64,000 nt of DNA from Candidatus Zixiibacteriota bacterium (lineage in GTDB: Bacteria; Zixibacteria; MSB-5A5; GN15; PGXB01). The stretch spans positions 1 through 64,000 of the forward strand of contig JAPLUR010000046.1 of assembly GCA_026397505.1 (NCBI GenBank), written 5' to 3'. The position numbers and the translations under genes are program-made. The notes below the pieces were generated by a model. It was not told the DNA's origin. It did no database searches and worked only from the letters and a program-made list of their open reading frames with translations. This document shows positions 29,881-39,191 of the stretch, one piece after another; positions within the stretch are counted from its first letter, which is position 1; each line of letters opens with the position of its first letter.

Positions 29881-30525
29881 TCACTCGAGCCAATATATCA
29901 ACACTCCGTTATGAGTTTCTTCATCCTTGGGATATGTTCCCCGGGTACGGATAAACGCATAGTGACCAGTTCTGATAACCTCTTCAATATAATAATTCTT
30001 ATAGAGACCGCCGGGGTAACGCCAAATCAATTTGGCTTTCAGGTTAAAATAGGGATCATCGAAATTTTCAGCAAGGAGACGGTGTTGAGCGCTTTGGTTA
30101 CCCACAGCGTCAGCCTCAGCCCAAAGCCGTGAGAAGGCTGTGTCATATACTGGTGATCGCACTGTGTCGGTTGTGAAATTCACAATGAATACGCCATTGA
30201 CTTGCGATAGATAATGCATGAATGCCAAAGTGTCGCCCACCGTAAGGGCCTTATCCCAAATGGGCACAGTGGGACCGTCCGGAACCGCCGTTTTGTGTTC
30301 GGCAATTACTCCCTGAGAACTGAGAGTGAGGTAGTAAATATGCCAATTTTCACATTCCCCCTCAGTAACTGCCATAAATGCAAGCGTACATGTGTCTCCT
30401 TCTGTCCTGCCCATGAAAACGAAGGAGTCATAGCATGGAAGCCATGCTATGGTAGGGATTGAGCTGGCAACTATAGCCCCCAGTGTCAGTAAAAGCAAGA
30501 CCGTCACATATTGAAATTGCTTCAA
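29881..30525 (-). CDS. exported hypothetical protein
   Basis: About 214 aa, not recognised. A signal peptide (MKQFQYVTVLLLLTLGAIVASS if started at TTG 30525) directs export. The mature part has conserved-looking aromatic and acidic residues but no motif I can name. The first ATG in this frame (30537) lies inside the ribosome site GGGAGGA, which would place its start without a usable site; TTG 30525 sits 5 nt after GGAGG, so I prefer it. This is a judgment call. Confidence 0.6.
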   Translation of the reverse strand: MKQFQYVTVLLLLTLGAIVASSIPTIAWLPCYDSFVFMGRTEGDTCTLAFMAVTEGECENWHIYYLTLSSQGVIAEHKTAVPDGPTVPIWDKALTVGDTLAFMHYLSQVNGVFIVNFTTDTVRSPVYDTAFSRLWAEADAVGNQSAQHRLLAENFDDPYFNLKAKLIWRYPGGLYKNYYIEEVIRTGHYAFIRTRGTYPKDEETHNGVLIYWLE

Positions 30526-30833
30526 TTTTCCTCCCATAGTTGATAGGCAAAACTGGTACTGGTACCCCACCCAACGGGTGGGAATTTTAGGGTCTTCGGA
30601 CGGCATCACTTTTCAGCACGCCTATCTATCTGCCAAGATGCAAATCACGCCTGGCAGGCTACGCAATGAGGAGGCGGTTGACTCGCTTCGGATTTCTCAT
30701 CGCCGCTGGCATGGTGCTTCGGAGCCGGACCTACCGCACTGCGGCACACAACCCAACCCTATACTGCACTTGGTCGTGTGCTGATCTTGAGGCCGATCCT
30801 AACTATTACTTTGGCTTACGTTTGGGTTTGGGT
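30526..30833. other. intergenic stretch, no confident gene
   Basis: About 300 nt between two minus-strand genes. It has a hairpin-like CCCACCC/GGGTGGG pair near 30565-30590, similar to other intergenic repeats in this window. I see no coding signal I trust. Confidence 0.4.
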
Positions 30834-31442
30834 TTATCTTTTGGTGGTAATTGTTTCTCTTTCATTTGCGTTTTCACCTCCTTTAATCGCAAGTCCTTTT
30901 TGAATATCGAAAATCGTAGTGCATTGCCAGCCGATTTCTCGATTCTTCTTTTCCACGTTCTTTATGTGCGAATAAGCCATCACAACTTCTACACCGGCGT
31001 TTATTATGAAATCGTCATGAAAGTACTCCAGTTCCCCGGGCTCCAATTCCGCTTCTTCTTCCGCCCACTCTATTTCATGACTGTCCAACAGTGGCCATTC
31101 TATCTCGGACATGTTTTTGTGGACTGAATCATTATTAGTTTCTAAGCCAGCAGTTATTTCTTCTGACAAAGGAGTAATCTGCTGGAGCCATGTTTCGCGG
31201 TGACGAAGTTGAATAAGAATTTCACCTATATTATTGAATGTAGTTTTAATATGAATGAGAATTTTGTCTTCAGACAATTTCACGCGGGAAATATCATGAT
31301 TTATCACAGCTTTGGGGTAAGGCGCTCTTTTCTTTATGAACCGTCGGTAGGTCCAAATGCCGCCTATTACGAGTGCAGCAATTTCAGCAATATTGGTTAA
31401 TATGTCTGTCCAGGTTTTGGTATCTGCTATTGACAAATACAT
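30834..31442 (-). CDS. hypothetical protein with one membrane segment
   Basis: 202 aa, not recognised. It has an N-terminal segment of moderate hydrophobicity (IAEIAALVIGGIWTYRRFIKKR, residues 18-39) that looks like a membrane anchor, then a soluble, acidic domain (SEIEWPLLDSHEIEWAEEEAELEPGELEYFHDD). The GAG-rich region before ATG is a weak ribosome site. No neighbour suggests a role. Confidence 0.6.
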   Translation of the reverse strand: MYLSIADTKTWTDILTNIAEIAALVIGGIWTYRRFIKKRAPYPKAVINHDISRVKLSEDKILIHIKTTFNNIGEILIQLRHRETWLQQITPLSEEITAGLETNNDSVHKNMSEIEWPLLDSHEIEWAEEEAELEPGELEYFHDDFIINAGVEVVMAYSHIKNVEKKNREIGWQCTTIFDIQKGLAIKGGENANERETITTKR

Positions 31443-31566
31443 ATTTTAGAGCCTCTGGATTCTATTCGCATTCATCAGTCCTCTATTCCTGGGCTTGCGA
31501 TACAGGTATTTCCACCTGCCCGGCATTCACTACTTCATTTCCGAATCGCCCTGCTGCTTTATTCAA

Positions 31567-31638
31567 TACCCCCGACAGGAATCGAACCTGTATTAACGGC
31601 TTCGGAGGCCGATGCGTTATCCATTACACCACGGGGGC
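31567..31638 (-). tRNA. tRNA-Arg (CCG)
   Basis: On the minus strand: acceptor GCCCCCG/CGGGGGT (the first pair is a G-T wobble), D-arm, anticodon loop CTCCGAA (anticodon CCG) and T-arm GTTCGATTC. CCA is not encoded. 72 nt. Confidence 0.9.
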
Positions 31639-31826
31639 ATTCTCTCGGTCTTGAAACCCGATCAATACCACAAATACTACACATTTTAACCCCGCTTTGT
31701 CAACTGTAGTTTTCAGAAAAGGGGAGACCGACAGATTAGACCGATTTCCGCCTTGACCCAGGCCGTTTTTATGCCTTAACTTGAGCACTTGAGCCGTTTA
31801 GCTCATATAAAACGAAAGGAATCGAA

Positions 31827-33818
31827 ATGAAGAAATTTTTAATGTCACTAATATTTCTCTCTGGATTAGCCGGAATAACGCAAGCTGCCACACCGCCTCT
31901 AATAACAAAGCCTGCTGTGCCGAAAATCGCCAACAGATTCGCCGACACACTCAATGCGGCACCAGCCGAGCGTAAATTTAGAGTCTGGGTATTCTTCGCG
32001 GATAAGAAGATTTTTGATGAAGCAGCTTATAAGAAAGCGATAGATAATCTGGAAAGCCGCTTTTCTCCCCGGGCAATGGAGCGACGGCAGAAACGTAACG
32101 CAAGCCCCACGCTCGATTTCTATGATATCCCAGTCAGCGCCGAATATGTTCGCGCGCTGCAAGAAGCCGGCATGGAGGTCAAAAATGAATCGCGATGGCT
32201 GAATGCCGTTTCCGGATATGCCGATTATGAAACACTCCAGAGAATCAGCGCCTTTCTTTTTGTAATGAAGATCAGGCCGGTGGCCGGCGCGGTCAAAGAG
32301 CCACTTCCGCCGGTCGAGACGCCGAAACTTGATGGCATCCCCTTGCCCGATTCGCTCTATGGGCCGTCGCTGACCCAGCTTAAACTGATAAATGTGCCGC
32401 TGGTACATCGGTTCGGATTTACCGGGAAAGGGGTTCTTATTGCCCTTTTCGATACCGGGTTTCGTCTCGATCACCCTGCTTTCGACAGCCTGCATCTGGT
32501 GGCCAAACATGATTTTATCAATAACGATACTTCGGTAGGCGAAACCGTCTGCAGCGACCCTAATAACCCCAATCCTCGCCATGGGACGCTTACTCTCTCG
32601 GCCGTTGCCGGATTTGACCCGGGGCATTTGATCGGGTCGGCCTACGGCGCCGATTTCGCGGTAGCCAAGACCGAAGATCCCTGTGATGAGGTGCCCTCGG
32701 AAGAGGACAACTGGGTGGCGGCGGCCGAATGGGCCGATTCGCTGGGGGCGGATATTATTTCCTCTTCACTGGGATATTATGACTGGTATACTTATGCCGA
32801 CCTGAATGGCCATACGGCGGCTATTACTATTGCCGCTGAAAGAGCGGTCTCGCGGGGAATTGCAGTATTTAACTGCGCGGGAAATACGCGCAGTTGCGGC
32901 AATCCCGATTTATGTTTCTATTATATCATTCCTCCCTGCGATGGCGATTCGGTGATGGCGATCGGCGCCGTGGATGGACTCGGGCATATCCTGGCTTTCT
33001 CCTCCGCCGGCCCGACCTACGATGGGCGGATCAAGCCGGACCTGGTGGCGATGGGTTTTCTGGTTTACTCCGCCGATCATCTGGGAGGATACACCCTGGC
33101 AAGCGGAACCTCACTGGCGGCACCCCTGGCGGCAGGCGCCGCCGCCCTTATCTGGGAGGCTCATCCCGATTGGGGGCCGGTTCAGGTCGGAAATGCCATG
33201 AAACAGTCGGCCGACCGTTATAATAATCCCGATGACCTCTATGGCTACGGCCTGTTTGATACCTATAAAGCGGCCGATCTTTTCAGAATAGACTCGATTC
33301 CACCGATTATTCTGGCGGTGGGTGATTCCCTGAATCTCAGGATAATGGTTTCGGGGATGGAGGGGTATATTCCGGAATTAAGCGCCGAAAATCTTCCACC
33401 GACCGCAATACTCGTTGACAATCAAGACCGCACCGGCGACCTGAAATATAAGGCCGAAAAAGAAGATAGTGGCACCCGGAGCATCGTTTTTATAGCCACC
33501 CTTGGCGCCGGCGAGTACCGGCTGGCGGTCAGTCTGACCGTTCTGGCCGGCCGGGGGGTGACTTTCGGTCCCAATCCTTTCAGTGATTCGCTGACCATTT
33601 TTCTCGGCCCGGCGGCCGGCCGGCCGGTGGAAATTTCAATTCATAGCGCCGACGGAGAGAAAGTTTGGGGAAAATTGTCCGATAATTATAATAGTGAAAG
33701 AGGGACAGTGACTTGGCATGGAGTCAACGACCGGGGTGAGAAAGTGACGCCAGGTGTATATTACATGATTGTGAAAACAGCAAAATCGACCGAAAAGGTC
33801 AAGCTTTTTAAAAAATAG
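31827..33818 (+). CDS. secreted subtilisin-like (S8) protease with FlgD-type C-terminal domain
   Basis: 663 aa. A signal peptide (MKKFLMSLIFLSGLAGITQA) and a propeptide region (about 30-165) precede the S8 catalytic domain: Asp in LIALFDTGFRLDHPAF (about 209), His in NPRHGTLTLSAVAG (about 252) and Ser in LASGTSLAAPLAAGAAAL (about 429). The Asn of the oxyanion hole is in NCAGNTRSCG. The C-terminal 80 residues (FGPNPFSDSLTIFLG...VTPGVYYMIVKTA) are a FlgD/T9SS-type sorting domain, common in secreted proteins of this lineage. AAAGGA lies upstream of ATG 31827. Active, secreted, probably surface-attached. Confidence 0.92.
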   Translation: MKKFLMSLIFLSGLAGITQAATPPLITKPAVPKIANRFADTLNAAPAERKFRVWVFFADKKIFDEAAYKKAIDNLESRFSPRAMERRQKRNASPTLDFYDIPVSAEYVRALQEAGMEVKNESRWLNAVSGYADYETLQRISAFLFVMKIRPVAGAVKEPLPPVETPKLDGIPLPDSLYGPSLTQLKLINVPLVHRFGFTGKGVLIALFDTGFRLDHPAFDSLHLVAKHDFINNDTSVGETVCSDPNNPNPRHGTLTLSAVAGFDPGHLIGSAYGADFAVAKTEDPCDEVPSEEDNWVAAAEWADSLGADIISSSLGYYDWYTYADLNGHTAAITIAAERAVSRGIAVFNCAGNTRSCGNPDLCFYYIIPPCDGDSVMAIGAVDGLGHILAFSSAGPTYDGRIKPDLVAMGFLVYSADHLGGYTLASGTSLAAPLAAGAAALIWEAHPDWGPVQVGNAMKQSADRYNNPDDLYGYGLFDTYKAADLFRIDSIPPIILAVGDSLNLRIMVSGMEGYIPELSAENLPPTAILVDNQDRTGDLKYKAEKEDSGTRSIVFIATLGAGEYRLAVSLTVLAGRGVTFGPNPFSDSLTIFLGPAAGRPVEISIHSADGEKVWGKLSDNYNSERGTVTWHGVNDRGEKVTPGVYYMIVKTAKSTEKVKLFKK

Positions 33819-33824
33819 TCGCTA

Positions 33825-34664
33825 ATGACATATTCAATTACCGAGCGCCGGAAAGCGGATTGCGAACTTCAACGATGCGCCGTTTTTAAAATAGATTTTA
33901 AGGGGCGACTTGTATTCATAGATGAACTGGCCGAAAGGCTCCTGCAGTTGCCCGGTGAGAATCTGTTTGGCCGCCATATCAAGGAGTTCCTGACCGAAGA
34001 ATCCTACACCGCCCTGATGGCCTTTCTCAAGCGGAGTCGCCACTTTGAGACGGTCTTTGAGGCCTTCGACCTGGTTATTGTTGATGTCTCCGGGCGGGAG
34101 CATTTTTTGAAAGCGATAATATCCCTTAACTTCATCGGCGGTAATCCCTCCAATTACCAGATCATTCTCGTTCCACCATCGGTCGCAATCCAATCGCCGG
34201 GGGAGAGTGTCGGGACCGACCAGCTCCTGGTTTTCCTGTGCGAACTGATTGCAGAAACAAGGAGTGATGTGGACTGGGGACAGCTGACCGAGATCTTCAC
34301 CATAATTCCGGAACTCCTCAGAATCGGGATATATCGATTCGACGGAGAGACATTGCACCTTCTGGCCGCATCATCCCCGAGCGGAAAAACCGAGCCACCG
34401 GTAGATATGAATGTCATCGATGAAAACCATCTCAAAGTTGTACATCATCGACAGAAATTCATGGGCAGTATCAAGGACCCGGCGGCGGCTCTGACCGAGA
34501 TGATGCCGCAGACGGCGGAGATCTGCTATCCGCTCATTCATGGCGACCGGTGCTGGGGAATCATTCGTCTGTTCTGCAGCGGTGACGTGGCCGAGCTGGA
34601 TCGAATGCTGCGTCGTCCGGTGGCCTTTCTGGGGCATGCCCTTTTCTCCTTTATCAATCAATAA
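33825..34664 (+). CDS. PAS-GAF-type sensor protein without output domain
   Basis: 279 aa. The first half is a PAS domain (about 12-115: CAVFKIDFKGRLVFIDELAERLLQLPGENLFGRHI...FEAFDLVIVDVSGREH). The second half (about 135-275) has the hydrophobic pattern of a GAF-like domain (LRIGIYRFDGETLHLLAASSP, ICYPLIHGDRCWGIIRLF). No kinase or DNA-binding domain. It begins 7 nt after the subtilase stop and is followed 12 nt later by a DHp-only kinase gene, so the two seem to form a split sensor system. Confidence 0.75.
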   Translation: MTYSITERRKADCELQRCAVFKIDFKGRLVFIDELAERLLQLPGENLFGRHIKEFLTEESYTALMAFLKRSRHFETVFEAFDLVIVDVSGREHFLKAIISLNFIGGNPSNYQIILVPPSVAIQSPGESVGTDQLLVFLCELIAETRSDVDWGQLTEIFTIIPELLRIGIYRFDGETLHLLAASSPSGKTEPPVDMNVIDENHLKVVHHRQKFMGSIKDPAAALTEMMPQTAEICYPLIHGDRCWGIIRLFCSGDVAELDRMLRRPVAFLGHALFSFINQ

Positions 34665-34676
34665 TGGGTTATCGTC

Positions 34677-35081
34677 ATGGAAGAGACTCAACAGATTGCC
34701 GAAATCCCTTATGATGAGAACAACGCGGGAGAAGAGAATCACCGGGGAAAACAGAAATTAGTACTACGGATGCGTCAGCCGCAGAGGCCCCGTGGCGATC
34801 AGATCGCCTCGATAATAGTCGCACAGACCGCCGCCACACTTAGTCATGAAATCAATAATCCCCTTATGGCCATAACCGGTCTGGTGGAAATTCTCCGGAA
34901 AGAACGGCAGAAATTACCGGGCGATGTGGTCGAGAAGATTGAACAAATAGGGTCTGCGGCCGAGCGGATCAGAAAAGTGACCGAGAAACTGATAGAGGCC
35001 GATACCCTTCATTATCGGGAGACACCCTCGGGGCGAATTATCGATCTGGATTCGCTGCTTAAGGATGAGCCGGCCCGGTGA
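34677..35081 (+). CDS. histidine kinase dimerisation/phosphoacceptor (HisKA) domain protein, no ATPase domain
   Basis: 134 aa. After an N-terminal charged tail (1-45), a HisKA domain (about 46-110) is present with the H-box ATLSHEINNPLMAITG; the phosphoacceptor histidine is H57. There is no HATPase_c domain: the reading frame ends 35081, 77 nt before the tRNA-Ala gene, and no frame downstream continues it. It may act as a phosphotransfer protein or as a partner for a separate ATPase, or be a truncated kinase. The neighbour PAS-GAF protein probably provides the sensory part. Confidence 0.75.
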   Translation: MEETQQIAEIPYDENNAGEENHRGKQKLVLRMRQPQRPRGDQIASIIVAQTAATLSHEINNPLMAITGLVEILRKERQKLPGDVVEKIEQIGSAAERIRKVTEKLIEADTLHYRETPSGRIIDLDSLLKDEPAR

Positions 35082-35115
35082 CTGACGGCGGATAATACTG
35101 TCGTCAATAAATCCC

Positions 35116-35143
35116 TTGACATAAGCGAATGGTTGGATATATT
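35116..35143 (+). promoter_or_regulatory. promoter of tRNA-Ala (GGC)
   Basis: TTGACA (35116-35121), 16-nt spacer, TATATT (35138-35143); the transcript would start near 35150, just before the tRNA at 35159. Confidence 0.7.
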
Positions 35144-35158
35144 AGCCCCTTGCCAACT

Positions 35159-35231
35159 GGGGCCGTAGTTCAGTTGGGAGAACGCTTGACTGGCAGTCAA
35201 GAGGTCAGGGGTTCGACTCCCCTCGGCTCCA
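35159..35231 (+). tRNA. tRNA-Ala (GGC)
   Basis: Acceptor GGGGCCG/CGGCTCC with the alanine-identity G3-T70 pair, D-arm GTTC/GAAC, anticodon loop CTGGCAG (anticodon GGC), T-arm GTTCGACTC. CCA is not encoded. Confidence 0.95.
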
Positions 35232-35273
35232 AAAAACTTGAAGCCGTCGGCGTTAATGTTGACGGCTTTTTAA

Positions 35274-35861
35274 ATGGATGCGAGAATCAGGATGAAGCAG
35301 AAATATTTGGCCGGGGAAGATCCCAACTACGACCTCTTTGCGACCATCCAGGTTATGACTGTCCCGGCGATTCCGGTTTCCGGTGGAGATGAATCCAATC
35401 CGATTTCCGCGCAGCTGCCCTCCCTGCCGGAGCTTTTCAGGTTATTCGGGGTAATCAATCGCCGTTATTTTCAAGGGACGCTTCCGGAAGCAAAAATATC
35501 GTATTCCAAGCGAATGCTGATTGCCGGATCCTATACGCCGGTAAAAAGGGAGATTAAAATTGGGATAAGATATCACCGCCTGTTTCCGAGTGAAATAGAC
35601 GATACTTTGAAGCATGAAATGATTCATATTCTTCATCCCGATCACAACCGGGAGTTTCGGCTCGAGGCGAAGCGGATAGGGGCTTCGTTAAAGGCCAAAA
35701 GTCATCCACAGCTTCGAAAACCGCCTGTTTATATTTATGTTTGTCCGAGATGCGGAAAAGAGTATCCGCGGCAGAAGCGACTTCGGATGGCCTCCTGCGG
35801 GGCCTGTTCGGTGCGGGGAAAATTCGACCCGCGCTGCAAACTCAAGCGGCTAACCCGTTGA
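35274..35861 (+). CDS. SprT-like zinc metallopeptidase
   Basis: 195 aa. The SprT-like core has the HExxH zinc motif in LKHEMIHILHPD (about residues 114-118) plus a third His downstream, and ends in a zinc ribbon, CPRCGKEYP...ASCGACSVRGKF. SprT-like proteins are thought to remove DNA-protein crosslinks or act as chaperone-like proteases. ATG 35274 follows the tRNA-Ala gene by 42 nt; an alternative in-frame ATG is 35292. A long divergent gap to rplM follows. Confidence 0.88.
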   Translation: MDARIRMKQKYLAGEDPNYDLFATIQVMTVPAIPVSGGDESNPISAQLPSLPELFRLFGVINRRYFQGTLPEAKISYSKRMLIAGSYTPVKREIKIGIRYHRLFPSEIDDTLKHEMIHILHPDHNREFRLEAKRIGASLKAKSHPQLRKPPVYIYVCPRCGKEYPRQKRLRMASCGACSVRGKFDPRCKLKRLTR

Positions 35862-36002
35862 TATTTAGATAGATTATGCGGAAACCTATGGCTGGCTCCA
35901 GTGTTCTATAAGACCTGGAGATGAGATGATAGGAAGGATTGTGAGGATAATTTTGAACGCAGCCGGAAAATATCCCGTGAATTGGAAAATTGCATAAAAA
36001 CC

Positions 36003-36030
36003 TTGACAGGGTTTGATTATTGTGTATATT
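36003..36030 (+). promoter_or_regulatory. promoter of the rplM-rpsI operon
   Basis: TTGACA (36003-36008), 16-nt spacer, TATATT (36025-36030), about 55 nt before the rplM start. A very clear match to the window's promoter consensus. Confidence 0.8.
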
Positions 36031-36084
36031 CAAAGGCTTTTAAAGAATTGGAGATAGCTAAAACCGGAATATTCCGGGGGAAAG

Positions 36085-36522
36085 ATGAAGACGTTTATAC
36101 CAAAGATTGAAGAATCAGACAAGAAATGGTACCTGATCGATCTCAAGGGTGCTACGCTGGGTCGAGCAGCGGTCGAGGCGGCCAATATTTTGCGGGGCAA
36201 GAATAAGCCGATATTTACGCCGCACCTTGATACCGGTGATTATTTGGTGGTCATCAACGCGGCCCAGGTGTCGGTGACCGGCAACAAAACAAAGAATAAA
36301 TTGTACTACCATTATTCCGGATATCCGGGCGGGTTGAAGGTTACTCCCTATGATAAACTTCTCAAATCGAACGCCCGTGATATTTTCACCCATGCTGTTA
36401 CGGGGATGCTGCCGAAAAACCGCTTGGGCCGGAAAATGATTAAGAAGCTGCATGTCTATGCCGATGAAAAGCATCCGCATCAGGCGCAGAAACCGGAAGT
36501 GTGGAAATTATCTGAATCCTGA
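36085..36522 (+). CDS. rplM: ribosomal protein uL13
   Basis: 145 aa, full length. Family motifs: the N-terminal W-Y.IDL.G..LGR.A (KKWYLIDLKGATLGRAA), ILRGKNKPIFTPH, GDYLVVINA and NRLGRKMIKKLHVY. A large-subunit protein at the surface near the exit tunnel. GGGGGAAAG precedes ATG; rpsI follows by 12 nt in the usual pairing. Confidence 0.96.
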   Translation: MKTFIPKIEESDKKWYLIDLKGATLGRAAVEAANILRGKNKPIFTPHLDTGDYLVVINAAQVSVTGNKTKNKLYYHYSGYPGGLKVTPYDKLLKSNARDIFTHAVTGMLPKNRLGRKMIKKLHVYADEKHPHQAQKPEVWKLSES

Positions 36523-36534
36523 TAGAGAAAGCAA

Positions 36535-36927
36535 ATGAGCGAAACAATTTTTTCGGCAACCGGAAGAAGAAAAGAATCGGTCGCCCGTGCTATAGTGAGG
36601 GTTGGGGGTGGCCACTTTGTTATTAACGACAAGACTCCCAAGGAATATTTGGGGCGGGGCGTTCTGGTTGATATTATCAATCAGCCGATGAAGGAAACCG
36701 ACACGGTTGGCAAGCTGGATATTGTTTGCCAGGTCAACGGCGGCGGATTAGCCGGCCAGGCCGGAGCTATCCGTTTGGCCTTATCCCGTGCCCTTGCCAA
36801 GCTGGACCCCGACTTGCGTCCGGTCCTGAGAAGAAAAGGATATCTGACCCGGGATCCGCGAGCGGTGGAACGGAAGAAATTCGGTCGGCCCAAAGCAAGA
36901 AAACGGTTCCAGTACTCAAAACGGTAA
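36535..36927 (+). CDS. rpsI: ribosomal protein uS9
   Basis: 130 aa, normal. Motifs: ATGRRKESVARAIVRVGGG near the start, QVNGGGLAGQAGAIRLALSRAL, LRRKGYLTRDPRAVERKKFGRPKARKRFQYSKR, the basic C-terminal tail that reaches the P-site tRNA. Follows rplM as usual. Confidence 0.96.
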   Translation: MSETIFSATGRRKESVARAIVRVGGGHFVINDKTPKEYLGRGVLVDIINQPMKETDTVGKLDIVCQVNGGGLAGQAGAIRLALSRALAKLDPDLRPVLRRKGYLTRDPRAVERKKFGRPKARKRFQYSKR

Positions 36928-37043
36928 TTATAAATATCCGGTTGCGGCCGGAAATGAGCACATTCTGCTGGAGGTCCGGGGGTCCTAATCAGGTCCGGAT
37001 TGGGTGGCAGGATGGAAGCATAACCAATTAGAAAGGTCTACTG

Positions 37044-37814
37044 ATGGTCACTCCACAAATCAAAGAATTGCTTGAAGCGGGTGTTCACTTCGGTCATCAG
37101 ACCAGACGATGGAACCCCAAGATGAAGCCGTTCATTTTCACCGAACGGAACGGCATTTATATCATCGATTTGAACAAGACACTTGATGCCATCAAGATGG
37201 CTTGCCAGAAAGTCAGGGAAGTTGTCTCCCGCGGGCAATCGATACTTTTTGTCGGCACCAAGAAACAGGCCAAGGATGTTGTCAGGGAAGAGGCCATTCG
37301 CGCCGGACAGTTTTATGTCACCGAGCGCTGGCTGGGCGGCATGCTGACTAATTTCTCCACGATCAAAGCTTCCATCAAGAAACTCAAAAACATGGAGCGG
37401 ACGAAGGAAGAAGGGGAGCTGCAGAAATACACCAAGAAAGAGATTTCCCATTTTGAGCATGAGATGGAAAAACTCGAAAAAGCCCTGGGCGGTATTAAGA
37501 ATATGAATTATCTCCCCGGATTGGTCATTGTTGTCGACGCGAAGAAAGAGAAAATTGCCGTGGCCGAGGCTTCACGCCTGGAAATCCCCGTAATCGGGAT
37601 TATTGATACCAATGCCGACCCCGACCCGATTGATTTTCCTATCGCGGCCAATGACGACGCCATCAAGTCCATCCGCATAATAACGCGGACTATTGTCGAC
37701 GCGATCATCGACGCGCAGCATACCATTTCGGATCAGGAGATTGCGGCGGCGGTGGAGGCCAAGACAGCCGATAAGCGGAGCAGTTATGTTTCAGCCGGTG
37801 AAGAGGATATCTAA
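37044..37814 (+). CDS. rpsB: ribosomal protein uS2
   Basis: 256 aa, full length. Motifs: LLEAGVHFGHQTRRWNPKM, the central coiled-coil domain (LKNMERTKEEGELQKYTKKE), and ETD-like C-terminal signatures VIGIIDTNADPDPIDFPIAANDDA. A 30S protein needed for S1 binding. AAAGG precedes ATG. First gene of the rpsB-tsf-pyrH-frr group, a usual order in bacteria. Confidence 0.96.
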   Translation: MVTPQIKELLEAGVHFGHQTRRWNPKMKPFIFTERNGIYIIDLNKTLDAIKMACQKVREVVSRGQSILFVGTKKQAKDVVREEAIRAGQFYVTERWLGGMLTNFSTIKASIKKLKNMERTKEEGELQKYTKKEISHFEHEMEKLEKALGGIKNMNYLPGLVIVVDAKKEKIAVAEASRLEIPVIGIIDTNADPDPIDFPIAANDDAIKSIRIITRTIVDAIIDAQHTISDQEIAAAVEAKTADKRSSYVSAGEEDI

Positions 37815-37829
37815 AGAGGAAAGCGATTC

Positions 37830-38423
37830 ATGGAAATATCAGCACAGAAAGTAAAAGAGCTTCGCGAGAAGACCGGCGCCGGCATGATGGACTGCAAGAA
37901 AGCCCTGATGGAAACCGGCGGCGACTTTGATAAAGCCAGTAACTATTTAAGGGAAAAGGGGATTGCCAAGGCGGCCAGCCGGGCCGGGCGGACGGCCAAT
38001 GAGGGATTGGTGGTTTCTTATATACATCCCGGCGATAAACTGGGGGTTCTTCTGGAGGTCAATTGCGAGACCGATTTTGTCGCCCGGACCGACGATTTCA
38101 GAGTTTTCGCGAAAGATGTCTCGATGCAGATCGCGGCGACGAATCCCCTGGCCATAAAGCGTGAAGATGTTGACCCCAAAGTGGTCGAAGCGGAATCCGA
38201 AATTTATCGTCAGCAGGCTCTCAATGAAGGAAAACCGGAGAAGATTCTGGATAAGATCGTGAGCGGTAAGCTGGATAAGTTTTTCGCCGAGACCTGTCTC
38301 ATGGAACAGCCTTTTGTCAAAGATAATGAGAAGACGATTACCGACCTTTTGAATGATCTGATTGCCAAAATCGGAGAGAATATTACCATTAAGCGGTTTG
38401 CCCGCTTCCGGCTGGGTGAATAA
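37830..38423 (+). CDS. tsf: elongation factor Ts
   Basis: Nucleotide exchange factor for EF-Tu. 197 aa, the short form also known from Thermus-type species, so no loss is implied. Motifs: the N-terminal UBA-like domain [25 protein letters not shown], the TDFVAR loop ([17 protein letters not shown]) that contacts the EF-Tu magnesium site, and EQPFVKD near the end. A good ribosome site, and 15 nt after rpsB. Confidence 0.95.
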   Translation: MEISAQKVKELREKTGAGMMDCKKALMETGGDFDKASNYLREKGIAKAASRAGRTANEGLVVSYIHPGDKLGVLLEVNCETDFVARTDDFRVFAKDVSMQIAATNPLAIKREDVDPKVVEAESEIYRQQALNEGKPEKILDKIVSGKLDKFFAETCLMEQPFVKDNEKTITDLLNDLIAKIGENITIKRFARFRLGE

Positions 38424-38425
38424 TT

Positions 38426-39148
38426 ATGGAGTCCGACCGACGTCCGCGATATCACCGGATACTCTTAAAGCTTTCCGGCGAGGCATTAGTCGGTTCGCAA
38501 TCATTTGGTATTGATCTCGATACCATTGAATATATCTGCGCCGAAATTAAAGAGATTAAGGACCTGGGGCTTGAGATGGGTATTGTTGTCGGCGGCGGCA
38601 ATATCTTTCGCGGTGTTGCTGCCTCGCGCACCGGCATGGATCGGGTCACGGCCGATAATATGGGGATGCTTTCCACGGTTATCAATTCACTGGCGCTTCA
38701 GGACAAGCTGGAGCAGTTGGGAATATTCACACGGGTAATGGCGGCGGTCAATATTGAATCATTTGCCGAGCCATATATCCGGCGCCGCGCCATCCGGCAT
38801 ATGGAAAAGGGGCGATTGGTCATTTTGGCGGCCGGCACCGGCAATCCCTATTTCACCACCGACACGGCGGCGGCCTTGCGGGCAACGGAGGTCGATGCCG
38901 AGGTCTTGCTCAAGGCCACCCGGGTTGATGGCGTTTATTCGGCCGATCCGGAAAAAACGCCCGATGCCCTGTTTTATCCCCGGCTGAGCTATATGGAGGT
39001 GGTGCAGAAGGAACTGGAAGTAATGGATTTGACTTCCGTCACGCTCTGCAAGAATAATGGCATTCCGGTCATCGTTTTCAATATCAACAAGGCGGGGAAC
39101 CTGAAAAAGGTGGTTATGGGCGAGCCGATCGGAACAGTCATTTCGTAG
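38426..39148 (+). CDS. pyrH: UMP kinase
   Basis: 240 aa, normal. Catalyses UMP + ATP to UDP + ADP, with allosteric GTP. Motifs: [45 protein letters not shown], and [14 protein letters not shown]. It starts 2 nt after tsf. Confidence 0.96.
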   Translation: MESDRRPRYHRILLKLSGEALVGSQSFGIDLDTIEYICAEIKEIKDLGLEMGIVVGGGNIFRGVAASRTGMDRVTADNMGMLSTVINSLALQDKLEQLGIFTRVMAAVNIESFAEPYIRRRAIRHMEKGRLVILAAGTGNPYFTTDTAAALRATEVDAEVLLKATRVDGVYSADPEKTPDALFYPRLSYMEVVQKELEVMDLTSVTLCKNNGIPVIVFNINKAGNLKKVVMGEPIGTVIS

Positions 39149-39191
39149 TACCAATTAGGAATCTCTTAACCCTGGTCAAAGGAGTTATCCA

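Noticed and set aside
37830-38423. EF-Ts as another shortened gene
   Set aside because: The 197-aa form is a natural short type in several lineages and all expected motifs are present.
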